Of a stretch of DNA of 64,000 bases, positions 49,720 through 59,008 are shown in pieces. The stretch spans positions 124,001 to 188,000 of the forward strand of contig OZ025678.1 of assembly GCA_964019335.1 (NCBI GenBank), read 5' to 3'. This stretch comes from Diplonema japonicum. Lineage: Eukaryota; Euglenozoa; Diplonemea; Diplonemida; Diplonemidae. Positions within the stretch are counted from its first letter, which is position 1. Each line of letters begins with the position of its first letter. The notes beneath the pieces were generated by a model. That model made no database searches and was not told the DNA's origin. It saw only the letters and a list, made by a program, of their open reading frames with translations. The position numbers and the translations under genes were made by a program.

Positions 49720-49975
49720 TCTTAAAACGATTATTTCCCTCGATTCACAATCTTTTGTATAGGTTTCGTACCGCCCCCCTCTGCTTTTCTTTCGATTTCT
49801 TTTTGTTTCCCTCCCTCTCTCGGCCCTAGCGGACGAGACAGTTTCTTCCCTTCCAACACCCCCTTTCTAGAACCCTTTAGTTAGCAAACCATTTTACATT
49901 TTGCCCCGTAAACCTACTCTTCACAGAGAGAAAGTTAACTTTCAAAAAGAACTCCCCCCCCCCAAAAAAACTAAA

Positions 49976-50713
49976 ATGAACACTCTCCGTATTGCCAGCC
50001 GCACCCTGAGGGCCTTCACGCCTCTTGCCAGGTCCACCGGTTTCGACTTCATGCAGGTGAGGACGAAGGTAACCTCCGAGATGGGTGTGGACGAGGAACA
50101 AGTAGTGAAAAAGACAGCCACTCTTGCCAGCAAGAAGGCCACCCTTGCTAACACAAGGGCAGCTCTGAACAAGAATGGGAGTAGCGAAGAGGAGCGGATC
50201 GAAAAGAAGCGGGATACCAAGGCAAATGCCTTGAAAGAGGCTGTGTGCACAAAAAATAATAGTAATAATATAATAACAACAACATAAACCACACAGGTGA
50301 AGGAGAGGAGGGCAAAGAATGCTTCGGAAAAGAAAGCAAAGATCGCTTCCTCTGGCCCCGTGTCGGCGAAGACTCTGTTCATCAAGCAGCAGGCTGGCAA
50401 GGGAATGTCCCTCAAGCAGATGAGCGAGAAGTTCAACACTCTTGGTGCCTCTGAGAAGCAGGCCCTTGTGAACCAGGCCCAGGAGAACCTTGCAAAGAGG
50501 AACGAGATCAGGAAGAGCCTGAAGAAGGTATGTTATCTTTGGCAGTCATCACAACTTACAACTTAACAGCCGGCCACCAAGTACGCCCTCTTTGTGAAGA
50601 AGAACTTCGCTGCTGCCCACGAGGCTGCCAAGAGGGAGACTGACGACAAAAAGGAGGCCTTTAAGCTCGCGACCAAGGCCCTGGCCGCCAAATACAAGGC
50701 TTCTCAGAAGTAG
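49976..50713 (+). CDS. KAP-like mitochondrial HMG-box protein, copy K (short acidic-basic linker)
   Basis: Exons 49976..50242, 50297..50527 and 50570..50713; 213 residues. The presequence is standard (MNTLRIASRTLRAFTPLARS), but the linker is short and mixed-charge (EMGVDEEQVVKKTATLASKK, SSEEERIEKKRDTKANAL). Exon 2 begins VKERRAKNASEKKAKIASSG, longer than usual, and uses MSLKQMSEKF. Exon 3 (FAAAHEAAKRETDDKKEAF, ending KYKASQK) resembles copy C. Intron 1 starts GTGTGCAC rather than GTATGCAC and has AAT/ATA repeats. With copy C it forms a second subtype with a reduced Lys/Ala domain, perhaps a linker-poor packaging protein. Confidence 0.82.
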
Positions 50714-50791
50714 GCAAACATATCAGTAGTAGGTAAACAACATCTTCTTTGCTTTGAGCTGCATAATTTTGGCTTATCAAAAAACGAAATA

Positions 50792-52942
50792 CTGTAAAAC
50801 AAAAATCCACCGGAAGATAAAATATCCGGACCGCCGAAACATCCGGTGATTTTTTCTTCCGGACATTTTTTTGGGGCACTTTTCAAGGGGGCACCTAGCC
50901 TGCCCTACGCACTGTCCCCTCCCCCTGTCTGCTGCATGTTTCCCTGGAAAAACTTATGTTTGTGTTGCAAGAGTCTTAAAAATGGCAAAAATAAAACTAA
51001 AAAAAGGGGGTGAGGAACGTCCTACCTGTCCGTCTTTGCCTTTGGCAGTGCGCTTGTCCGTCTTGTTTGCTGCTTTCGCAGCCTTGGCAGAGCACTTGGC
51101 CTCGGCCTCAGCAAGTCTTTGCTGGGTCAAGGGGGGGGAGCATTTCTACTGAAGAAAAAGAAGAAGAAACGGAAAACGAAGTTTCGTCCACCCAAGAAGC
51201 GGCGGAAACCGTACTTGTGTCAGATGACACGACAATCGTGTCATCCAACACTTCTCTGGCCCCTTCCAGCTGCCTAGCAAGCTTGGCATATTGCTGGTCT
51301 TCCCACTCTTCCCACTCTTCATCTCCGCAGCACGTCGCTGCAACGGCAAGCACACCACAGTATGCTGCTGCAATGAGAGAATTCTCCCAGCAGGACTCCA
51401 CCAAGGCTCTAAAAAACGCCCGAAACAATGGGCCCAGCTTGCCTGCTGACATGCTCCCAGGCTGCTTCAACCCACCTGGCAGAAAAAAGAGGGAAAGTTG
51501 AATTATCTTAGTTTACTTTTAAAAAAATACCTCAGATGTGGTCCTTTTATCTCACTTGTACTTGGTACCGTCCACCCTTCCTGACGGTTCCCTTCTTCCA
51601 CATACTTGTCCAGCCTCCTCATAGACCACTTTTTATACTTGGGGAGCTGTTAAACTCCAGCCTTTTGGGGTGTGCAACACGAGGGACGGACCCGGGGTAT
51701 TTCCTGCAGCGGGCTGGTTCTGTTCTTCCCGTGTAAATTAACTGCGGATGCAGTTTGCCACCAGACAGGGAAACGCAAAACTGTCCGGTGACGGCACGCT
51801 TGTCCCCCAAGCCCCTAACCTTGACAACCTTGGAACCCCTTTTAGTCTTCGTCTTCTTCCCCAGCGGCAGCAGGGGAAGCGCCGTCTGGTCCATGTTCCA
51901 GGTCAACTCTGGCCTGATCCCATGTTCTTTGATGGTCCTTCCGACGTACTCTGCGAACCTCCTCGCTGCTTGGGTGTCATTGAGGCTGCTAGACTTCCCT
52001 GTTGTTGGGCGGCGGCTTGTCATGCCATGCTTGGAGCACAGCTGGTTGGCCCAGGCTTGGGAGAAAGACACCGTTCCCCCAAACGCCTCGAGGTTCTCCT
52101 TCCGCAGCGGGTTGCAGCGCAGGAGACCCTCTGCATACAGGCAGATGTCCAACGCTGCTACCGGCACCCCCCTTCCGTTCTGCACCTGGATCCAAGCAAA
52201 GAGCTTGGTTGTTTCTTCCTCGTTCAGAAGAGGCTTGCGACCCGCAGTAACGGGTGCGGCAGGGGGATCGACCTTGGAGCTACCAAAGCGGTGTTTCCAG
52301 TCTGATATACTGGACGTTGGCACCGTGATGTCTTCCTTCGCGCGGTACCAGCGCTGGGCCGCCGTGGTACCATAGGTGGCTGCGTAGCGGCCTATTTTGG
52401 CCTTTTCAGCCTCAGCAAGCTTGAGCTTCGCAGGAGGCTTTCTTGCTTTCTTGGCGGCGTGCAAGGTGTTGATCTCTTGCACTTCCCTGGGGGTAAGATG
52501 GCCGGAGTTGCCAGCATCCAAAAAGGTACGCTTGCCAACCCAGTTAGTCGAAGTGCCCTGTTGCATTTTTGAAAAAGTTAATGAAGAGTAAGTTTAATGA
52601 AAGATTAAGCGTCTGGAATGTGTTTAGGGGCTAGGAAAATGAGAAATAAAAAGCACAAGAACAACCCTAAAGCAATCACAAGGGGTGGTTCGGTTCGACA
52701 AGTTTGTGGTAGAAGCGAACAATCAGGATCTGAGGTATCTTTTAGTTCTTGGAAAAGTCCGTAATTCAATTCTCTCTGATTTTCGTTTGATTTTTCTCTT
52801 GCTACAGAAACTAGTTTCATCCGTTTTCGGGTCCAGCCCTTAAAAGAAAAGGGGGTCCCGGGAAAGAAATGTCCGGAAGAAAAAATATCCGGACCGCCAG
52901 AGCTTCCGGACATTTTATCTTCCGGTGATTTTTGTTTTACAG
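50792..52942 (-). mobile_element. pogo/Tigger-like DNA transposon
   Basis: The ends begin CTGTAAAACAAAAATC and are inverted at 52927-52942. TA flanks both sides (50790-50791 and 52943-52944). The terminal arms (about 80 bp) carry repeated TCCGGA-type motifs and are themselves partly self-complementary. A minus-strand transposase remnant occupies 51619-52566. It shares end motif and transposase segments with the element in copy J, in opposite orientation, so the two belong to one family. Confidence 0.88.
51619..52566 (-). pseudogene. pogo/Tigger-like transposase, truncated
   Basis: A 315-residue minus-strand frame from ATG 52566. It has a helix-turn-helix-like N-terminal half (LKLAEAEKAKIGRYAATYG, TVPTSSISDWKHRF), then a CENP-B-like second DNA-binding region (FSQAWANQLCSKHGMTSRRP). 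The start of the DDE domain follows, with ELTWNMDQTALPLLP (first catalytic Asp) and KKTKTKRGSKVVKVRGLGDK. After QLIYTGRTEPARC the frame appears shifted (VAHPKRLEFNSS replaces the expected sequence). The segments carrying the second and third catalytic Asp are not recognisable. Downstream minus-strand frames (51470-51108) hold an acidic, Ser-rich tail. Inactive copy. Confidence 0.8.
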
Positions 52943-52960
52943 TATATCATCTGTTCAACT

Positions 52961-53012
<52 letters not shown>

Positions 53013-53404
53013 AAACAGAGTGGAATTTTCGTTGCGGCTCTGTGGCGACCTATTGCATATATTGCATATTAGCCCGTGCGCGTTCGGACCTCAGCATTAA
53101 AGCACGAGAGGATGTGCATCGAAGGGCCCCTTAGCCACAGCTTGACCTGCGGCTAGTTTATTTTAGAAACAAGATTTTTGTCCACTCTCCCATCAGTTCT
53201 CTCGCTTTCCGACCGACAACGCCTCCCCTCTAGAATGTTAAGATACTGATGTATGACATTATTCATTATACTTTTTACTCTGTTGTTATTCAGATAATAA
53301 GGCACTATAAGTTATACGTTTTGCCCTGTTATCCCACCTTTCTACTCCCCACAGAGAACCTTAACTCTTATTAAAAAAAAAAAAAAAAAACCTCAAAACC
53401 TAAA
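52943..53404. other. Intergenic region upstream of KAP-like copy L
   Basis: It starts with an uninterrupted A run of about 50 (52961-53010), then about 150 bp of unique sequence. The last 110 bp repeat the family leader (ATAATAAGGCACTATAAG, then ACTCCCCACAGAG acceptor-like site and an A run) before the ATG. No other gene seen. Confidence 0.6.
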
Positions 53405-54670
53405 ATGAACACTCTCCGTATTGCCAGCCGCACCCTGAGGGCCTTCGCGCCTCTTGCCAGGTCCACCGGTTTCGACCTCATGCAGGTGAGGACGAAGGTG
53501 ACCTCCGCGAAGAAGGCCGCCCCCAAGAAGGTGGTGAAGAAGGTGAAGGCCGCCCCCAAGAAGGTGGCGAAGAAGGCTGTGAAGAAGGTGGTGAATAAGA
53601 CCGCAAAGAAGGTGGTTGCCAAGAAGGTGAAGAAGGTTGTTAAGAAGGTGGTTGCCAAGAAGGCAAAGGTCGCGAAGAAGGTGTCCGCTGCCGCCAAGAA
53701 GAGGGTCGCTGCCGCCAAGAAGAGGGTCGCTGCCGCCAAGAAGAGGGATGTCGCTGCCAAGAAGAAGGTCGCCGCCAAGGCTGCTGTAGCCAAGAAGAGG
53801 GCAGCTGTCATTAAGAGGAAGGCCGCCGTCAAGGCCCTCGCCCTGAAGAAGAGGGCCGCCGCCCAGGCCAAGAAGGCAAAGGACGCGGCAGCTCTTGCCA
53901 AGAAGAAGATCGTTGCTCAGAAGCAGAAGGCCACTCTTGCGAAGAAGAAGATTGCCGCCAAGGCTGCTGCCGTGAAGAAGAGGGCCACTCTTGCCAAGAA
54001 GAAGGCCGCCGCCCAGAAGAAGAAGGCCGCCGCCAAGGCCAGCCTCATGAAGAAGAAAGCCGCCCTTAAGAAGAGCTCCGCTGCCCTCAAGAAGAAGAAG
54101 GCCACCGCCGCGAAGAAGAAGGCCGCTGCTGCTGCCAAGGCCGCCGCTCTGAAGAAGAAGGCCAAGGCCAAGGTGCAGGCCGCAAAAGCCAAGGCGCAGG
54201 CCGCCAAGGCCAAGGTGCAGGCCAAGAAGGACGTTGTATGCATATATTTATATAAAAAGGGAGGGGTTTACATAATCACACAGGTGAAGGCGAAGAAGGC
54301 AAAGATCGCTTCCTCTGGCCCCGTGTCGGCGAGGGCTCTGTTCGTTAGCCAGCAGGCTGGCAAGGGAATGTCCCTCAAGCAGATGAGCGAGAAGTTCAAC
54401 ACTCTTGGTGCCTCTGAGAAGCAGGCCCTTGTGAACCAGGCCCAGAAGAACCTTGCAAAGAGGAACGAGATCAGGAAGAGCCTGAAGAAGGTATGTTATC
54501 TTTGGCAGTCATCACAACTTACAACTTAACAGCCGGCCACCAAGTACGCCCTCTTTGTGAAGATGAACTTCGCCACCGCCTACGAGTCTGCCAAGAAGCA
54601 GACCAACGACAAGAAGGCGGCCTTCAAGCTGGCGACCAGGACCCTGGCCGCCCAGTACAAGAAGCAGTAA
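53405..54670 (+). CDS. KAP-like mitochondrial HMG-box protein, copy L (longest)
   Basis: Exons 53405..54235, 54284..54490 and 54533..54670; 391 residues, the largest in the array. The standard presequence is followed by a 245-residue Lys/Ala-rich domain with many short units (AAKKRVAAAKKR, LAKKKIAAKAAAVKKRA, KAKVQAAKAKAQAAKA). Exon 2 is the MSLKQMSEKF variant with LFVSQQAGKG. Exon 3 carries a unique VKMNFATAYES. Intron 1 is 48 nt and contains no in-frame stop, so retaining it would insert 16 residues and keep the frame; splicing is assumed because the GTATGC donor and CACACAG acceptor match the family. Its 3' element is present at 54736-54804. Confidence 0.86.
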
Positions 54671-55145
54671 AATGCTTGATCTAGAGGAGACTTCAATTAA
54701 TTAACAGTAAATTACTTCAAAATAGTTTAGAGGTTACAGCTCGTGTTTGTGTGAAGCGAAGTGAGGCGATGGAGCAAAAGAGTCCCCCTCCTTTGCTGAG
54801 CTGTTCTTAAAACGATTATTCCCATTCACAATTTTTTGTATAGGTTCCCTACCGCCCCCCTTTTTTTTTCATTTTCGATTTCATTTTTTTTTCTCTCCCT
54901 CTCTCGACATTATTTTCTTCTATTCATCCCCCCCGCCCCTTCATTTATGTGTCGCAAATTTGTTATGCTTGATTATATTCTGATTTTTTTTTCTATTCTT
55001 CCATTTTTCTAGGGGGAGAAAAAAAGAAATAGTACTATCGGTAACTTTGACACAAATTGTCCCCTTTTTTTTTATTCCCCCCATCGTTTTCGTATCAAAG
55101 TTGTCACAGCGGGGAGAGGAGAGCGAAGGGAGGAGGACACAAAAA
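54671..55145. other. Intergenic region between copy L and the DRC11 gene
   Basis: It holds the conserved 3' hairpin, pyrimidine-rich stretches (54855-54940 and 54985-55010) and the leader of the next gene. No gene seen. Confidence 0.6.
54736..54804 (+). other. Conserved 3' hairpin element of KAP-like genes (copy 4)
   Basis: Near-identical to the copy after gene J, with the same ACAGCTC/GAGCTGT terminal pair; four bases of the inner stem side are missing (CTTTGCTGAGCTG). Confidence 0.58.
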
Positions 55146-58033
55146 ATGTCTAATTTAACCTATGAAGAGCAGTTGCGTGAGGCGATGGTCGAGCTCCGAG
55201 AGCAGCTAGAATGCGATATGGGGTTTGCAGACGGGAAAACTGTTTTCGATTCAGAGTTCCTGCTCCAGAACTACGGCCCCTTGTACATCAAGTACCTCAT
55301 GGTTATGAGAAAACTGGAGAACTGCTATGACCAACTGCTTCACCCTCAGAAACGTGCTGACGTAAGGGTAGTTCTTGATGCCACCATCGGACGCATGCTG
55401 GAGATCAAGAAGAACCTCGTCCACCACTGCGGTGACTACATAAACTACGATGACGTGCTGATTGATCTGAAGCTCGTCCCCGAGACGCTTGAAATTCCAA
55501 TCCCCCGTTATTACACGGAAGAACGCAAGAGAGAGCTCGGCGACCGGAAAAAACTGTTTGAAACATGGGCGCAAACCGACCCTTCCCCAGCCGATCCGAA
55601 ACCAGCGGATGACGACAACCTGCCGATTGACATCACGACTGCAATCACCATTCTGCAGTGTAATGAACGGGGACGGCAGGGCCGCCTCCGCGCAAAATTC
55701 ATGAAGGAGATTCGAGACCAAGAGGAGCGTGAGAGGAAAGTCCTCGCGGAAGGACAGATAGAATCCGATTTGCAGCAATCCGCCACGAAAATTCAAAAAC
55801 ATTTCAAGGGGTTTCTCGCAAGGAAACGGTGTAAAGAGCTCAAGCGACAAGAGCTCGAGTTTTTGGGGATGGAACTCCCTGCAACAGACCGCGTGGCACA
55901 AGAGGCTGAAAAGCTCAACAAAGTACTGCATCGCAGGAAGCTCGCGCAACAACAAAACTACCAACAGTTAGAAGTCGACCGATCTACCCTCCGGCAGGAG
56001 ATCAAAGACCAAGAGGGAGGGAGGCTTATGGAAGAGGTCCACGATGAACTGTTGGAGCAAATTATAAAATTGAAAACGAACGCAGGGGAGAACGACAAAT
56101 GGTGGGAGTTTCCTTCGGTGGAGGAAGGCGGTTCACGAAACCCAGAATGGATGGCCGTCCGAACAGAACCATCAGGCGACGAACAGGCAGCAGGAGCAAC
56201 ACAAGACGCCGCAAAAACATCTGGAGGAAAGGACGGGAAGAAGAAAAAAGAATCGAAAAAAAAAGAAGGGAAAAAGGGGAAAAAAGGAGACGACTCTTCC
56301 GAGACAAAGGTCGAGGTCATACCGGCGTCGAAATTCTGGCCCAGACTCCACGAAGGGACGGATAGATACGTGACGGTGTGGCAGGACAGGTTCGAACCAA
56401 CAGATTTCTTGCAAAAATACGACAAAACACTTCTCAGAGCCGAGATCATGGAAGGTCCCGGCGGCTTGGAAGCGGAACTCCGTGGGTACGTTGACGCTCT
56501 GATTCGTGTGGAGATCCACAATTTACAAATGGGCCTCATGGCCGGCACGGCTAAAAAATCAAAGGGCAAAAACAAAGGCAAGAACAAAAAAGAGAAAAAA
56601 GGCAAAACAGGCGGGAAAACAGGCGACAGTTCAGACAAGGTCAAAGCGCAAGACGTGTACAACCTCTGCAGAGAACTGTACTGGATTAAGTTCATCCCGA
56701 ACATCCCGGAGGTGAAGGTCGCCGACTATATCGGCGCGCACAATTTAATGGGAAGGGTCGAAGAGGAAGCCTCGCAGATCCAAGGTGGCCAGATAGAAGA
56801 AATCTCCCGCAAATGGCAAGAACTCCTCGACAAATGGGAGGAAGATCCGGAACAAGCTAAGGTCATCGAAAGATCTATTTGCATGAAGAAGGAGGAGTTC
56901 CAAGCACTGTTCACAGAATGGAAAAAGGGAAACCCGTCAACCAACGTCGGTACCCTATTCGAACCCTCTATGGCTCAGGTGAGACAAGCGGTTACAGAGT
57001 ATTGCATCCTACCGTTGGGTTCACAGACAATTCGAGATTTGGTCGATCCCGGCGGCGACGAAGCGAAAAAACCTGAAAAAGCCGGGAAAAAAGCTCCTGC
57101 TGCCACCAACGGTATGGCCGCGCTCTTCTACGGCGCGTCATTGTCAGGCAAGACTATGATGTCCCACGCCATAGCGAACGAAACAGGGTCTTTGTTCTTC
57201 GATCTAACGCCTACCGGACCCGCCTTTCAGGACGGGCGGTATTGCTCTCCAGGACCTATAAAAATCCTCCTTGCAATGGTGTTCAAGGTCGCTAGGGCGT
57301 GGGCCCCTGCGGTAATATACATCGATAAGGTCGATGCGGTGTTTTGCAAGCGAAAGGGGAAAAACAAAAACCCGGAGCTGGACAAGGTGGTGAAGCCTCT
57401 CAAGAAAGAACTGCTCTCTTCCATGAAAACCCTCGAGCCGACCGACAGGGTCTTGGTGCTAGGAAACTGCCATATTTCAGAAGAGGTGTTGAAAGCACAG
57501 GATGTATGTTTTGAAAGAAAAAAAAAAAAAAAAAAAAAAAAAAAAACAGGAAATGCTGTCATTTTTCAAGGTTGCCTTGTACTTCCCGCACCCCGACTAC
57601 GCATCTCGAATGCTTCTTTGGACAACATTAGTTAAGAAAGCAGGGGGCAGTCGGGCTGTTACCCTCCCCGATACCGATTTCGAGATCTTAGCATACATGA
57701 CTACTAAGTGCACCTCGGGTGTCATTGCTAACGTGATAGCTGAAACGCTAACTAAAAGAAGAATAAGGCGGCTGAACCACCGTCCCATTAAAGCCGACGA
57801 GTTTTTGAACTCACTTGTGAAATACAAGCCTGTTTTTAAAGAAGACTGGCTCATGATGAAGGTACCGGGAAAAAAAAAAAAAAAAAAAATCGAGAAAAAA
57901 AAAAATACAGGAGTTTAGTTTGAAAGTGCCCTTCGGGACCCCCGGCAGGCGCAAGAACCCAGATGATGACAAACGCCCGGTGGACGACGAAGAAGGAAAA
58001 GGGAAGAAAGGGAAAAAAAAAGGAAAGAAATAA
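55146..58033 (+). CDS. IQCA1: IQ- and AAA-domain flagellar protein (DRC11 / IQCA1)
   Basis: DRC11 is a subunit of the nexin-dynein regulatory complex that links axonemal doublets. Exons 55146..57503, 57550..57861 and 57911..58033 give 930 residues. The N-terminus MSNLTYEEQLREAM is typical of the family. An IQ motif (ATKIQKHFKGFLARKRCKEL) lies at about residues 213-232. Two Lys/Gly-rich insertions follow (KKKESKKKEGKKGKKGDDSS and a similar one near 480). Then comes a degenerate AAA domain with Walker A-like GASLSGKT (about 662), FFDLTPTGPAFQDG, Walker B-like VIYIDKVDAVF and PHPDYASRMLLW. The C-terminus is Lys-rich. Both introns contain long A runs just before the AG. Walker B has Lys where Glu is usual, so ATP hydrolysis is doubtful. 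It implies a motile flagellum. Confidence 0.9.
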
Positions 58034-58135
58034 TTTTTTTTTTTGTAACTCCCCCCCCCCTCGAGAGAGGTAACTTTTTTTTTCCCCCCCACTCGTTCTA
58101 AGTCAGAAAAAAAAGGATTTCTTTTTTTTTTAAAT

Positions 58136-58844
58136 ATGCAGTACACACGCGAAGAAGAGACATGGGGTGTGGTGGTGAAGAGCGATGACGCGGAAGTGTT
58201 CGAAGTCTTAGAATTTACATCTCTCCGAATTTCAAATGTAACCTGTGAAAGTGCAAACTGCACAGTAGGCCTGACTTGCGAGATTAACGGTTCAGTAATA
58301 CCCCTCTGTGTGGTGAATGGCGGTGAAAATCAATCTCTTGAATTTGTCATCCCCGCCGGGTACAAGGCCATCATGAGAATCACCATTCTAAAAGGGAAAA
58401 AAAACAGGGTTGTGAGCCTTTCGGTTACAGGCACCCTCCAAGTAGAATCTGTACCACCGGCCCCTGAAGCTTTGGAATGTTCTGATAGCGAAGAGCAAGA
58501 AGGAGATTTTCTAACTGAAGAGTCTCCCAGAAGAAAACCTATTCGACAGGATGACGACTCCGACGCGACAGTGGAATTAGACACCTTACCCAGACTGCCC
58601 AGTTCATGGGGAAGAATGAGTAGAGAGCAGAAATTAGAAGCCATTAGGCGGATAAAAGGTATAAAGAGACCCCCCCACCACCGCAACACAAACAGATGGC
58701 GAGAAGTTCACAAGAAACTCTGACACTGACTCCACCTTCGATGAATCGGTGGAGGAAGAAGAGGACGGTGAGTTCGATGAAGAATTTGAAGAAGATGGTG
58801 ACTGGATGGACATGATTGGGGACGACAGCGAGGATGATTTCTAG
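58136..58844 (+). CDS. Nucleoplasmin-like protein with acidic tail
   Basis: Exons 58136..58658 and 58696..58844; 223 residues. Residues 1-105 read as a nucleoplasmin-like (NPL) beta domain: WGVVVKSDDAEVFEV, LRISNVTCESANC, PLCVVNGGENQSLEF and GTLQVESVPP. A Ser/acidic linker, a basic helix (REQKLEAIRRIK) and a strongly acidic C-terminal tail (EEEEDGEFDEEFEEDGDWMD) follow. The tail is only revealed if a 37-nt intron (GTATAAAG...ACAAACAG) is removed; otherwise the frame ends earlier with a basic HKKL. NPL proteins with acidic tails act as histone or ribosomal-protein chaperones and occur at the N-terminus of some FKBP prolyl isomerases; no FKBP domain is present here. Confidence 0.75.
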
Positions 58845-59008
58845 CGAACGAAAACCATCCCCCCCCCCTTTTTTATTTTTTTATCTCTTTTTTCTTTTTT
58901 TTTTTCCCCCAATCATTCGTCTTTTTTTTTTTTTTTTTCCCTGTCCCATTTCTTACAAAAAAAAAAAAAAAAAAAAAAAAAAGAGAGAGTAAAAAAAAAA
59001 AAATAATA

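Noticed and set aside
51010-51501. Plus-strand 163-codon frame within the Tigger-like element
   Set aside because: It is antisense to the acidic/Ser-rich tail of the transposase remnant and has no recognisable domain.
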